Shown: piece by piece, positions 33,201-46,384 of the stretch
Layout: the number at the start of each line of letters is the position of its first letter
How positions within the stretch are numbered: the first letter of the stretch is position 1
From: Cercis canadensis
Lineage: Eukaryota; Streptophyta; Magnoliopsida; Fabales; Fabaceae
Assembly: GCA_003255065.1 (NCBI GenBank)
Contig: QAOA01006931.1
Coordinates: forward strand, 2,437,542-2,501,541
Direction: 5' to 3'
Length of the DNA: 64,000 nucleotides
The notes under the pieces: model-generated
The model's database searches: none
What the model saw: only the letters and a program-made list of their open reading frames with translations
Told to the model about the DNA's origin: nothing
Translations under genes and position numbers: made by a program

Positions 33201-36200
33201 TTCCTCTGGTCAGGGGGAGAGGAAACTTTCTCTATCTTTTTAGCTTCATCTTCAAGCTCATGAGAATTGAAAAGCCCATCTCTAGATGCATCCTTGTATT
33301 TTCGTCTAGAAACCTGTGACAATTAAAATGGGGTTAGTCACCAATGTAAAACCATATCAACCACCTTTCTATGTAATATTGCAAACTTCTAGAAAGGAAA
33401 TCAATATAAGATGCCATATTTAAAAATTTTAAAATGATAACATGAAATCCTACCAAATAATGATCCTTTCCTCCGGCAGAAGATGTTCGTTTTATTAGCA
33501 TGCTTGTCGCACTAGAAGAAGTCAATTGTGGCAAACTACCAGCATTTCGTGCTCGGGGTACACGAGGTACTCGAGGAGAACTATTTAGTTCTTGATGTAA
33601 TAGTAATGCAAGCTGCAAATTATTTTTTTTTTTTTAAAAAAAAAAAAAGAACACAAAAGAAAAATCAAAGGGAGCCAAAATGTAATCCTCTCATAAAAAT
33701 TTCTTGGTATCTTAATCTAAAGAAATAGGAATCTGGCTCAAACCTCTTCATCACTTAGCATTGCAGAATTTGATGTTGGAGAAGGATTCATTGAGGAAAC
33801 ATTATTCTGGTTCAACTTAGAGGAAGGTTGGAAGTTTGTCTGGTTAAGCTTTTCACCTCTCTGTGGTACCGAAGACAAAATCTTATTCTGTGATTGTAAA
33901 GCTTTTTGATGGTTCAATGATGCATTAGACTCACTTGTGCCTGAACTAATTGCAGTCTGATGTACCAAAGGTGATTTAGATGATGAACAATGAATAGAAT
34001 CTTTTGAGTCTGAGCTTCTTTGCTTTGAAACAGAACTTTGTGCACTCTTGCTTGCATGCAATGCTTTCAAATTGGAATTCAAAGATGACTTCGAACGCTC
34101 TCTTACAGACTTCCTTGGAACTTCATCCCTTGCAACATCACTCAAGCAACTTTCTTTCTTACTGTGAATGTTGCAATCAGCCAGCACACCATGCTTTGGC
34201 AGAGTATTAGGGATTTCAGGATCTTCAGATCTGAAGTCATTACCCGGTGACTTGGAATTCACAGTTGAGGAAGTTCCAAAAGACGATGACATTTTCAGCG
34301 GACATACTATTGATTCTGATTTTGATGGCTCTTCAGCAAAGCTCAAACCATCTTTGGTTTCTAGAAAAAATTTATGTATTTCTACGGAACCTTCAGACCC
34401 CTCCAGTTCTTGTTTTGCATGACCAAAATCCCCAGATAATTCCTCAGGTTTATTGGTATGATGATAAACAGCTACTTCTGATTTCCTGTCTACATCCTCC
34501 ACCTTATTTTCACAGGATGGCGTACTGGTAACCACAGTATCGTTAACTTTAACATTATCAGACATGTGATCAGACGGTTTCCCATTATTTTTAAGATCGC
34601 TAATAGGAGGAGAATGAAAAATCAAGAGCTTCCTAAAATTATCATCATCCCCTTCTCTCTTCATCTTAAATTTGCATTGTGCAGACCTTGGAGACTTGTC
34701 ACAGTCAAAATGCTTAAGAAGCTGGTTATCCTTAAGTTCTTTCGCAGAACCACAAAGATCTTCTGTGGAAGGACCCACTGCACTTCTAACGACTATACTA
34801 TCATCTGCATTCCCAAATGCCAGGCCATCTCCCTCCTAGTTGGTGAAATAAGAAATGTCATCACAACATGACGTGAGATTAAGTCTAAAAGCAAATAAAA
34901 CAAAGACTTGTAAAGTTATGCATGTATAAACCTAGTAAAAGTATATTCTGGACACCTAGAAATAATAATGATTTAATTACTCAGTTGGTCCTATAGTTTC
35001 GCCTAAAATTCAATTCATTCCCTATACTTTAAAAGAGTGTAATCTAGTCCTTATGATTCAAAAATTTTATAATTAAGTCCCTATCATAACTCTGCCGTGA
35101 TGTGCCCATTAAAGCATTGTGCACATTGCAGAAGGTGAATCTATTCAACTGCAATGGCCAGCTTGGACAATCTTTTGGCCACATCATCGTCACGCTCTTC
35201 TCTCCCATGTCTCTCCCCTTCCTTCGCCGCCATTGTTTCTGATTGTTCCTCTACAGTTCAACCACCACCACCACCACCCATTCCTCTTTTATTGCTTCCT
35301 TTGCAAAAATAACCATACCACAATTCTCAATAACCCATTGGCTCCATGGTTTATGCCTGAGCAAGTTTGGGTGAAAAGAACTCATTTCTGAAGAACTTTA
35401 GAGGTTTGACAGTGAAAGCCAAGCACCCCGAATTGTTGGTAAGATAAGATAATTATGAACATTAACAAGCAAAATGATTGGATAACTACTGCTACAAAGC
35501 TTAGATTTCATCAATCTATGTATGCTTCCCAATGATAGAACATATGCCGCAGCCAAGAGGACAACCATCACTTTGAAACACGTTCTGAAGAAGAAAGAAT
35601 GCAGCTCTTCAATTGAGCACAATGATCCCATTAATCAACTGACACTTGTCTAAAGGCTTATTCTGCCTAAACAGTTGCTAACACTAGATGTATACGTAGA
35701 GAAAGGGAAAAGAAAACCAAAGAACACCTTCTTTTACCAACCAAAGTGGAGGACAACCAAGGATTATAATTGGGGAAAAGAATCCATGGCCAAAAAAGAG
35801 CCCTTTTGGCCTCATTTATAGACTGATCAGACAAGTCTAAAACGGTTTTTTCTACCACCCCAAAAAGTTTCCTCAACATAACGACAACTTGATCCATGAA
35901 GCTCTTCTTTTGCTCACCAACGTCATAATCAACACTCAATTCACCCATTTTCCTATAACAATTGCCACCCTTATAATCGCCATCAACATTGGTCCCAATC
36001 AATCATTTTCAATCTTGCCCTCGAAACTATTTGAAATTCCGTGGCTAAGATTGCTAACAAATGGGGAAATTTGAAGAAAACTTGGGCTTCATAGCATCTT
36101 CGAGAGACCATATAGTGCCTAATTGTGTGATGCGGTATCAAGGTTGCAAGCAAGGCAAAACAAAATCACCCGAAACCTTTTCCTTGGCTGGCAAAGCTTC

Positions 36201-38694
36201 TCTGTTTGCTGGGAATAGGACTGGGACATGACTTGCAAATCTCACGGCAACACAAGTCCATTAGATGCAGAATCGAGAAGGCCTGGAAGGAATTGAATTT
36301 CATTAAGCTCCACCCAAATTCAGTGGAATTTGAAAGGTGGTGGCCTGGCACCCACATCAGCGATGGTGGCCGGGTCATCAGAGAAGCAGTGGTTTTGGAG
36401 GAGGTCACGTGCTAGTCATGTGAAGATGGCTGAAATTTAGTCCAAGCTGGCCATTGCAGTTGCCAAATAAATTCACCATCTGCCATGTATGCAATGTTTT
36501 AACGGGCACATCACAGAGGAGTTACAGTAGGGGCTAAATAATAAAGTTTTTGAACTATAAGGACTAGCTGGACTAAATTGAATTTTAGGTGAACCTATAG
36601 GGACCAACATAGCAATTAAACCAATAAATAATGGTCAAATGTTACCAAATAGCCTGCAGGCAAAGGCCCACCAGCTGAAACTCCGGTATCAAATCATCAA
36701 GCAAGATTACAAACTAATAGCATTGAAAATAGATGTCATTTCATCCCCAAAACCAGAATCAGAAAGGTGATGTATTAGAATATTTTTAATTCTTGCAGAA
36801 GTTCTTCGATCTAATTGCTAGTCTAGTGAGACACACCTCCTGCATTATTTTCCAGACATATCACCTAAAACCGTATGCACATAATATCCCCATACCTGGC
36901 TGGCCCTCTCACAATCCGTTTAACATTCCAAAACCTTCTTTAAGTGCACGCTAAGCTTAGAGGTGAAAAATAGAAGAATAGGGTGGAAGTAGAGGAAATA
37001 AACAATGTATCATGCACAGTCTTGTGCTCTAAAAAGTGATATTCCACATGCTGTCAACTAATTATCATCAGACAGAAAGAAACAAGTGGTTAGACAGATG
37101 CAATACAAGCTAGCAGTACATAACCAACTTTGACATGAAATAGAAACAGACAGGGCCTTGCCCACATATGATCAACAGATATATAAGATTTCATTTGCCA
37201 AAGTTTGATGATGGAAGTGCAAATAAAACATACCTGTTCTTTAATTGAAGCATTTCCAACATAATTATGCTTTAAAACTGAAGTAACAGCATCATCGGTC
37301 TTAGAAGATATCTCAACCACTACCTGATATTTTTGGCCCGTTTCCTCTTCGGTTATTACATCCCCAGCTGGAAAGCTATGTCCTGGCATGTCAGGATATA
37401 AGGCTTCTGAAGAGTCTTCAGTAGTTGCTACATTGTTATTTGGTTCCTCCATAATTGTATCCACAGTCAAATAATCATCTGAAATGTGTTCCTGAATCAC
37501 AATGTCTTTCAGGTTTTTATTGTTTATACTCTGAGTGTCAACCTTGAAAATCTTTGGACCTCTGTCTTCATAAAATTCCAATTGTTTTGCATCACTGGTA
37601 GGTGTAAAGGCTAGTAATAAAAATGAGAAGGAAAAGAAGAAGGGAGGAGGGGGGAAAAAAAAGAAGAATAGAGTCAACAAGCGCATGTGAAGAACCGGTT
37701 GATGCTATTCACCCAAGGATGCAATGAATCGAGGAAGAGAGATAATTTTAATTCCCACATGCAATAATAATACAAGAGCATAACATATGACACAAAAGCA
37801 AATTAAATAACCTGTTTTAGAAGAATGTGAACCTCTCCTCTTGGGATCTACCTCTTTCTCAGAAGATTTAACCCTCTTCTTCCCACTCCGATCTTTAGAT
37901 GTCCCAGAGTCTTCTTTCTTCCGCTTACCAGAACGCATAACAGGCCGAAGTAAACTTCTCTCCTTCTTCATGTCATTCTGGGGATGCTTTACAACTTGTC
38001 TGTCATCAGTCTCACATTTGTTCATCTCTTTTGAAGATGTCTTCCTGTCAAAACCATCTTCCTCCTCCCTGGCTCTCACATCAACTAAAGCTGCAACAGG
38101 GGTGGTCAAGACATTCTCTTTAGAAAAAGGGAGGAGAACTCCCGCCTCTTTATCAATGGGATTCTCAATCTCCTGGTCCGTTCTGGAATTCTTATCCCAA
38201 CAGGGGAATTCCCTATATTGAAAATTAAACTTTTTGGGAACATAACCAGTACATTTCCACAGTTCCGTACTAAAAATCGAGGACAAGTCTCTGAACAGCG
38301 AAGGATCACCACCTGGGATTCCTTGAACGTGTACCCTTTCCTCAATAGGTATATCAGTCCAAAGCTTGAAAGGGCGGCGAGAAGGCCCATTGGATGTAAA
38401 TGAACTCTCCATTCTCATGGTCTTTGTAGGGAGCTCAACTAACAATTGTGCAACCTCGGTTTCCGCAGTATCAGTGCGAATACTCTTGCTCTTGCACTTA
38501 TCACAGGCAAACATGTCATCTCCCTTGACATATCGAGAGCAACGCGTATGAACCCATACACCGCACTCGTCACATTTAACCATCTCCTCCCCATCGTCAA
38601 AATTCACACCACATATGCAATCCACAGTCCAAGAACCGTCAATCCAGTCATCGGGAGGGTCCGAACTCTGAAGGCGGTGCGACCGCCCTTTCAT
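30233..38694 (-). CDS. PHD-finger protein, chromatin-reader type
   Basis: Eight coding exons join in frame to 1134 aa: 38694-37812, 37610-37234, 34835-33744, 33612-33454, 33313-32968, 32543-32473, 32357-32235, 30586-30233. A single C4HC3 PHD finger lies near the N-terminus (Cys 26, 28, 41, 44, His 49, Cys 52, 64, 67; CDECGVWVHTRC), so binding to a histone tail is the expected role. The following block FKLWTDIPIEERVHVQGIPG and LWKCTGYVPKKFNFQYREFP is conserved in this plant family. The middle is long, Ser-rich and disordered. A second conserved block near the end, MTYEELCNAVLPHWNNLRK then ERYAYSSHSQAVLDCLRNR, resembles a small helical domain. The tail is basic (KRKARKRRRLALQGR) then acidic, which fits nuclear location. 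I do not assign a symbol. The CDS starts at the ATG at 38692-38694. Exon 2 uses the AG ending at 37611 to keep the frame. Intron 2 has a MULE-like insertion. Confidence 0.9.
34974..36618. mobile_element. MULE-like non-autonomous element in PHD-gene intron
   Basis: Both ends are long inverted repeats of nearly 200 bases (about 34974-35165 and 36425-36618). The outer word is AGTTGGTCCTATAGTTTCG on the left and GAACCTATAGGGACCAAC on the right; inner matching words are GATGTGCCCATTAAAGCATT on the left with its near-inverse AATGTTTTAACGGGCACATC on the right, and GCAATGGCCAGCTTGG with CCAAGCTGGCCATTGC. Such long terminal repeats are characteristic of Mutator-like elements. The interior (35170-36420) has no transposase; it holds open segments on both strands that look like captured genic DNA but which I do not recognise. 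The 9-base target duplication expected of MULEs could not be confirmed. Confidence 0.65.
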
Positions 38695-40745
38695 GGCTTT
38701 AGTTATTATGCGATCTAATTAATTACAACTTCACGAATAAAATGCAGAGGTTTCACAACGTACAAATGCCATGTCCCAAACCTAAATCTAACTCACATGG
38801 CTCTGCAAAATTAACCGTTCAGCAATCTAATACGCACAAGTTGGTTGACTTCACTCGTATCGTCGAATTGGAGATTCGACGCATTAGAAAGAAATTCAAG
38901 TTCAATACTAGTAATACCTGGGAGAGGAAAAAGAAAATTATGTTTCCTACTAACGCCGATCGTAGATGATGATGAAGACACGACGTGCGCTTGCCTCCAA
39001 TTGGTTTAGGTTAAAGAGGAAACATGGTGAAGAGAAGAGGGTTCCGTCGGGGACTCTGGCAGAATTTGGACTTGGGAGGATCTCCAATTTCTCTATCCAC
39101 AAGAACGAAAAATGCTTTGATGCGCACGACCGGTCCTACTCCTAGTAGGGGTTTAACCTAGAGCCGCTAGAGGTGGAAAAATAGCCAGGCACGATGGCCA
39201 GCTTGTATAACTCAGTGTTAAGGTTGAGCTCCCCTACGAAAATATTGACTCAAAAAAATTGGGTTGATTTGGGGCCTGGCCCGACTGAATTGGCTTGATA
39301 TTATTTTAAATTTTTTTGTGAAAAATTGAAATGAAATTATTTATATAATTCTTTTAATTAAAATATAAAATTATTTTTATTATTTATATAAGTATTGTAA
39401 TAAAAGTTAGCTATTACATATTTAAGGAAAAATTCAAAGAATTAAAAATGTTCAATTCATTAAGAAATATATTTAGAACATGTTAGATTTCACTTGATTT
39501 TTATTAGAACAAAAAATTTTATCATAAAAAATCTATTATAAGAAAGTGATATTATTAGAATAATAAAAATTTTAGAAGTCACAAATATGAGATATATGAT
39601 TAAATTTCATGTTTAACAAAAAATAAAGATATTTTTTATATAAAAAAAGATTGTCTTTCATTATGTAATCTATTATATTAAATAAAAAATTAAAAAGATA
39701 ACAAAAAATTGTATTTGTACATACATATATATTTTCATATTAACAAAAAAATTATATTAGGACTGACTGATAGCTCGCCATAAGTTGGATTGGGTCAGCC
39801 ATATGTCAACCCAATTAAGTTTAACCCAACTCAATCTAATAATTGTTTATGCCCGATCAAGTCAAGCCGAATCAGCTGGATTGCCACCTCTACTTTAACC
39901 CATCAATCTTGAAGGATTTTTATTTTTATTTTTTTTGTCTTTGTCAATCTAAAACCATGGACTTTTTTAATATGGTTCTTTTAAGGCCCACAATACATTC
40001 TACAATAGTAAAAAAAAAATACACGAACAATTTTTTTTAGATAAAGACAAACAATATTTTAATGTTAATTATCTCCCAATACATTCTACAATAGTAAAAA
40101 AAAAAATCATAATTCTCCTCTCTTTTCATTTGGACTATCTAGGACATTCAAAGTTTAAAGTTCAAAAAAAAAAATTTCCTATAGGAAAAATAAAAATCAC
40201 ATTTTCAAGTATCACATTCTTAACAATACGAGGAAGAAGAAGAAAGGGACAAAGTAGTGTGGGAAAGACAACAGGCATGAGAGAGAAAATATGGAGTGAA
40301 TTTTTCATTTAAAAAAAGATTGATAGAAATTACAAAAATGTTCCTTGTCATTTGTTGGAAATATTAGAAATATTTTTTAATATATCCAATTTTTGTCCCA
40401 TTTCAGCCAATTTCTTAAAATGTTTTCATTGAAATAATTTTATTATTCAAACTAAACTAATATGGAGTGAATTTTTCATTTAAAAAAAGATTGATAAAAA
40501 TTACAAAAATGTTCCTTGTCATTTGTTGGAAATATTAGAAATATTTTTTAATATATCCAATTTTTGTCCCATTTCAGCCAATTTCTTAAAATGTTTTCAT
40601 TGAAATAATTTTATTATTCAAACTAAACATTTTTCCAAAAACAGACAAAGCAAATAGATCCTAAGATTCCTAATAATTTTTTTGTGGAAAAGTTAGTTAA
40701 AAATGGTTCATAGGAATATTTTTTAAAAACTTGTACTAAACATAA
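38695..40745. other. Upstream of PHD gene and AT-rich intergenic DNA
   Basis: Bases 38695-39120 are the likely 5' UTR and promoter side of the PHD gene. From 39160 onward the DNA is strongly AT-rich with no supported gene. It contains a 32-base word (around 39989 and 40077, ATACATTCTACAATAGTAAA) twice, and the 171-bp tandem duplication annotated separately. Confidence 0.45.
40290..40628. repeat. 171-bp tandem duplication, two copies
   Basis: The segment starting TATGGAGTGAATTTTTC at 40290 is repeated from 40461 with a 171-base period; I saw one clear difference (GATAGAAATT against GATAAAAATT). The near identity implies a recent duplication. Confidence 0.9.
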
Positions 40746-42365
40746 GAAACTTAGGATCTATTTGCTTAATTTGTCCATTTTTTGTTTTTATTTTTTGTGA
40801 AAACATAAAATAGGCTTGAAAATATGTTTGGTTTAGTTTAATGAAAATATTTTTTTAAAAATATTTCTTAAATTGAGCCCAAATTTTGAAACATCAAAAA
40901 GACTTTTTCAGTATTTTTTGAAAACAATAAATAAAAAAGTAAAAATATGGTAGCAATTTTGAAATTATAATGAGAACAAGTAAAAAAGCGATGACAATTT
41001 TGTAATTATAATGAAAAAATGTTTTAGGTGAAACATTTTTCTCTTCCTCCACACAAGGTAATGCAAGCAACGTGAACCTATCTTCAACACGAGGGGGAAG
41101 TGTCTGAAGCTTTTGCAACCAAATTTTTGATTTCAAATGCCAAAATTGAAGTCGATATGAATAGAGAGCGATTATGTTTGCTGGTAAAACCAAGCCCCTC
41201 CTTTGTCTAAGAAAGCACATTTCAATTCTCATCTTTCCACGCCTTTGATTTACCTCTATTGTGCTTGTTCTAGAGTTGAATGCTCAAAAAGGGTATTTGA
41301 AAAAGATACCCAATGCAAAAATATGTGGTTACATGAAATTCAATGCTAGTTGCTTTGGTAAGAAATTGGCAGATTAGTGTTGCAAAAAAGATGTTCGGAG
41401 AAATGTTTGGGAAATATGTCATCTCATGGAGTACGATGATTATGGGATATATCCAAAATGAACTCTTGGAAGAAGGATTGGAGTGCTTTAAAAAGAAGAG
41501 AGAGAAAGGCATTCAACCTAATTGAGGCAATAATGGTTACAATGCTTTCAGCTTTAGCTCTATTGGGTTTAATTGGTTATGGTCGACTAATACATTCCAC
41601 CATTGAATATGTGAATTTCCCACTAATTGTCCATATAGGGACAACTTTAATTGACATGTAAGCAAAGTGTGGCTGCATTGAACAGTCGAAGTTTTTGTTT
41701 AATTATATGCCTAATAAGGATATATGTACTTAGAATGTCATGATTTGTGGGTTAGCTTCACATGGTCATACAAAGGAAGCTCTCGCACTGTTTCAAAGGT
41801 TCATAAGTGAAAGTTTCTCTCCGGTGAATGTAACTTCATAGGGTCTTAAATGCTTGTAGTAGAGCAAGTTTGGTTAGTGAAGACGGGCATTACTTTGAGT
41901 TAATGACAAATGATTATGTCATTCAACTAGAGATGGAGCATTATGGGTTCACGGTTGATGTCCTTGTACGTGCTAATTTAATAGATGAAGTTCTTCAATT
42001 GATTGTAAGATTTATGAACTTATTAAAATGAGAGAAAATATTGGAAATAAGTTGATACAATTGGATCCAAACCATGATGGGCATTACTTGCAATTGGCTA
42101 AAATTTATGAAAAAGCAGGAATATATATATATACACAAATAAATTGAAATTTTGTTAAAAAAAATATTAACTAAATATGTTTTCATAATTTTCATACCAA
42201 TCATATTTTCATTGTTTTCATTTTTTAGAAATAGTTTTAAATTTTGAAAACCAAATATTTTTCTTAAAATAGTAGAAATTGAAAATAAAAATGACTTTCA
42301 AAAAATGAAAACTGAAAATAAAAATAAGAAAATATTTTCGAAAGAAAACAAACCCTTATTTTCTC
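40746..42365. mobile_element. Probable non-autonomous element carrying a PPR fragment
   Basis: The left edge (AGGATCTATTTGC then a T-rich stretch with TTTTTGTTTTTATTTTTTG) and the right edge, read inward (AGGGTTTGTTTTC then TATTTTTATTTTC), are diverged inverted matches around the PPR pseudogene. Similar T/A-rich ends occur around 50810-51540 and 57060-57960, suggesting one repeat family. No clean target duplication was found, so the limits are approximate. Confidence 0.4.
41240..42125 (+). pseudogene. Pentatricopeptide-repeat (PPR) protein pseudogene, 3' part
   Basis: Translation gives recognisable PLS-type PPR words in order: VISWSTMIMGYIQNELLEEG, a long-repeat unit with GYGRLIHSTIEYVNFPLIVH then GTTLIDM, a repeat reading AKCGCIEQSKFLFNYMPNKD, then NVMICGLASHGHTKEALALF and, further on, QLDPNHDGHYLQLAKIYEKA. 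These fit the C-terminal half of a PPR protein of the E class, which act in organelle RNA processing. Stops (for example at 41659 and 41731) and at least one frameshift break it, and no start or full tandem array is present. It is a processed or captured fragment with no function expected. Confidence 0.8.
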
Positions 42366-43126
42366 AAGTTAAAATTTGGAGAATTAGAAAGAAATTGTCT
42401 GCTAACGAGGTATTTGATAGGCGAATTCTTTTTACTTTCTTAGGAATATTAGGTTGGGAATCCTAACACTACAACAAATTTCCTGGATTCCAACGGAAAT
42501 TCTAACGGAATCTGTGTTGTTAGAAAAACCCCCGTTGGAATTGCGTAATTCCAACGAAAATTTTGACGGAAAATAATTCCACCCGAATTTTACCATTGGA
42601 ATTATGTTTTTTTTAAAAAAATTCAACAAAAAATTATAACGGAAATTCCAACGGAATTATACCGTTGGAATTTTTAATATATTTAAAAAAAATATTTTTT
42701 AATATTTTTTTAAAAATTTCAAAAATTATTTTTGGTTTAGTTTTTGAAATTCTAACGGAATGGAATTCCGTTGGAATTTCCTAAGTTTTTTTTTTTTAAG
42801 TAAATTCTTAAATAAAATTTCTTAAAAATCAAAATTTACCATCTACAAATATCTTTTTTATTAAATAATTTCTATAATACAAATATCCAATTCATTAAAT
42901 AATTCTTATAAGTTAATAATGTATTGAGTACAAAAATTTAAATCTCAAATAATTACATTAAATTTCTTTCTAATTTAAATCTCAAATAAAAATTTCATTA
43001 TCACAAAGCCCATGGTTCCAAATTGGTATGAATTTGTGAAGGCATATCTTCACTGAAAAATTCAAAACCACAAACTGTCAGAATCACTGTGACAGTCAAG
43101 TTCTCTAATGTTTTCCATTGTACTAT

Positions 43127-43435
43127 CTACATGAAAAACATACCACAAATGAAAAACAGATAGCATGCAAATAATGTTCCTTTTATACTAACAAGACACA
43201 AAAACAAAGAATTCAATGCACTCTTCTTGTACCCCTTTCGGTTGTGCATTTCAAATAATTCCCTGTATGTTACAGCTCTGTAGCCTGGTGGGTGGCTTTC
43301 ATTCACAAGCTCTGGTGCTGGCCTTATAACTTTGTCTAGAGATGGTTCATTTCCTGTTGTTAGTGATATCCCTTTTGCCTTGCTGTACAGGGCTGCCCTA
43401 TGTACACTGCTCTTGTACTTCCCATTAGTCACAAT
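43127..43435 (-). pseudogene. Captured last exon of a 2-oxoglutarate/Fe(II) dioxygenase
   Basis: After an AG acceptor at 43436-43437 the exon reads IVTNGKYKSSVHRAALYSKA, GNEPSLDKVIRPAPELVNES and HPPGYRAVTYRELFEMHNRK. This is the C-terminal end of a plant 2OG-Fe(II) oxygenase, including the HRA segment that contains the second iron-binding His and the Arg-x-Ser type 2-oxoglutarate contact, here read as GIS instead of RIS, so the Arg is lost. The exon is open but the upstream exon with the HxD iron motif is not found, so it is a fragment. Confidence 0.75.
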
Positions 43436-43569
43436 CTGAGCACAAGAAAGAAATCAATTAAATTTGTCATCCAACAGAGACACAAATACTGATGAAAAGT
43501 GCAAATTGGCTTAAATGTCAGGTCTAAAGAAAATAATATATAACTATTAATATCACAAATGACATGGCA

Positions 43570-44240
43570 AACATATTTTTTCTCAATTTTCCTCTTATAC
43601 AATGATTCATACTTCCAGTCATGATTGTACCAACCTTCCATAAAAGCATCAAGAACTAAGGGAATTTCAAAAGGAGATTATATTTGCTTCAAGATGTTAA
43701 AGGTCTGGCACGCAGGAAATCAACTCTGAGAACTATACCTCAAATCAGGGGTTGAATAATCAAAATACCCATTATTTGAACCAGTATCATGTAAAGGAAT
43801 GGATTCGAGCAGGCCAAGAAAACTAGCAAAACCTTCAGGAGTTAAGCATTGATCTTTGGCTCCATTGACAGTCATGCCAAGGTGAAAGCAAATATTCTGG
43901 TTGTTGTATAAATTTATAGGACCATCTACATCCAAAAAACAGAAACAACCAAAAGTATTTGATTGTCAACAGAAAGTTAAAGCCTAATCCAAGGAAAAAA
44001 AGGCTATGTAAGAATAGCATAGTAATAATAACAATGACGACAAAGGTGCACAAGGATATTTGCTTAGATACCTTTGCTTACCAGAACGTTGATGAAGGGC
44101 GTCTGGTAAAGGCTGAGGTAGCTCATGTAAATAGTCTACCCAATCAGTCTTCTTAGGTTGCCGCATATAGTCCATGTGTTCATCAAGATTTTCAGATAAA
44201 TAAAAACATCTAGAATCACCATGGAGGATCAAAAGACCAA
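43570..44240 (-). other. Unrecognised exon-like segments inside the CACTA element
   Basis: Three minus-strand open stretches look like exons by their composition and flanking AG/GT: one around 44090-44215 (MRQPKKTDWVDYLHELPQPL), one around 43740-43926 (INLYNNQNICFHLGMTVNGA) and one around 43570-43665 (LDAFMEGWYNHDWKYESLYK). I do not recognise the parent gene or know whether they come from one gene. They lie between the kinase and dioxygenase fragments and share their orientation. Confidence 0.4.
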
Positions 44241-46384
44241 AAGACAAAATAGTAATGGTCATTTTATATTCAACACCATGACCATGCCTTTGCCTAATAA
44301 GACTTTGTTGCAATCTCTGATTATGTTCAATATATTAAGGGATAATCGAAATAAGAAAATCCATGTCTTCAGAAGAAACAATATTTTCAAGGCAGATATC
44401 AATCCCAAAGGAAACGAATAATAAATATTAAGCCAAGCAATGATAGGATTCTTCTTTTCTTTTCTTATTTTGATAGCGTGGACAGGAGGAATACAGGAGC
44501 AATATTACAAATGTGTCACTACACTAAAGAGGATGATGGAACCAGCAAGAGGTAAAAGATTAAGAGCTCAGTAATAGATTACTAGCATAGAACTTTATCA
44601 CTATATCACAAGTAAATGCATTGATGAAAATTAGAAAAGTAAAAATTAGTGAACATACTTCTACAGAAAAGCTGGTCTTATAAAATATCAATCATTTCAA
44701 CTATACATAATTTAAGTATTTATTAAAAGTTGTTTAGTGAAGGGTATGTCACTTTCAAAAAGATTGTCTTAGTTACTGGCAAAATATACAAGTAAAAAGT
44801 AAGACCATAAGACTAAATAAAAATGAAAGTTTTTAGTTGCACAAAAGTCTATTCAGATCAAAACCTGAACCAATACCCTCATCCTATAACATAATTTGGG
44901 CCATCCAAAGAAAAGCCAAATAAACAAACGAGCAACAATCATATCAAAATCAAAGGTGGGGCATTCACTTCTCAATCAATAACATGGATCAGTCTAGTTT
45001 CAGTACCATCTACAATAAAATTGATTGATATTCCCTACAGAAGACATAATTATGAAACAACGAACGACACTCCATGTTAAATGAACTCATTTTGCATAAC
45101 TAAAAATGATGAGAAGAGGGAAGAACCTGGCCAAGATCCTCCATTATGGTAACTCCATATGGTATTTTTGGGATCACAACCAGTAATAAAAACTGCACCC
45201 ATAGCAAGATGTTAATGACACACATTAGTGAACTCTTTCTGTTCCATAAAAACTCAAGTGTTTGGATCAGGTCAGATTTGCTAAGCCATTTTCATCCTAC
45301 CTCATTAGGCCAACCATAAATGACAAAGACATCTAGAGAAAACCCATCAATGGTTGAAAATGCATGAGCTTCTTGAATATTCAGTCAAATCTCACCAAGT
45401 AATGAAGTTAACTGGAATGTTGAAAAATAACAGCATTAAAGTAAAAGGAGAGAAATAGTTAGAGAAAGCATGTAATGTAAAATATAACCGTTCTCTTTCA
45501 TAACACAATAACTCCATACATTTTGAAGCTTGTATAATCAACTAGAGTTTGTGACATTAACAAGGCATAAACCTCTCACTGATCAAAATTATGGAAGTCT
45601 CTTGAAGGATATTACATGCTAAATAGTTACTAATTTAACAGATAACAGCAATATGGTCTTCAACATTTCATAATTCTCTTATGTATTTATATCATCCTAT
45701 ATGGTCTATTTATGTGAAATATGAATACTAAGGAAATAAACTAATTAACATTATTTCAGAGAAAATTTCGAACAACTAGTTTAACAATGTCTATATTTGG
45801 TAGCATCTATAGCAAGGGCCATGAAATATGTCACTAGCTGATACAATGAGCAACAACAATATGGATTTATTTCTTGCATCACATCACAACAACAGTAACT
45901 AGAAGAGCTTTAACCAAACCAACTGCCTAGAAAAGAAAATTTCTTTTAACAAGTTGGTCGCTGAAAAATGTATAAGAAAATATAGAATTAAGATTGTATG
46001 CAATAATTTATAAAAGCCCCATCCTAAAGAAGAAGAAAGAAGAAAAAGAAGAAGATAATAATAATTAACAACATGACTAAGGAGTTTAGGCTTGTGAACT
46101 GTTGAAAAGGTAATCTCGTGCATAGGCCTAAAAGTTAAAAATGACAGGATTAGCACTACTTAGAAAGATGGAAAGATGGAAATGTCTAAGAACAAATCAT
46201 TCTCCTTCCAATATATGTTTAAGGCATGACAGTGTATTCAAGGAGAGAAATATCTGTTACAAGCGTGCTCAACAACCTTTAAGAAATTAATTCTTAGTAT
46301 GCTGGCTAAGATACAGGTTGATTACTGCTGCAGTGTAACATCCAGAAGTCAAGCAAGTTTATACGTTTTTACCTATACTAAGCG

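Noticed and set aside
33528..34871. Plus-strand open frames opposite the PHD gene
   Set aside because: They are shadows of the long exon 3 and its neighbours, whose minus-strand reading joins in frame with the rest of the gene.
35667..36408. Minus-strand open frames in the MULE-like element as active genes
   Set aside because: They are broken into pieces, lack splice partners and match no family I know; treated as captured or random DNA.
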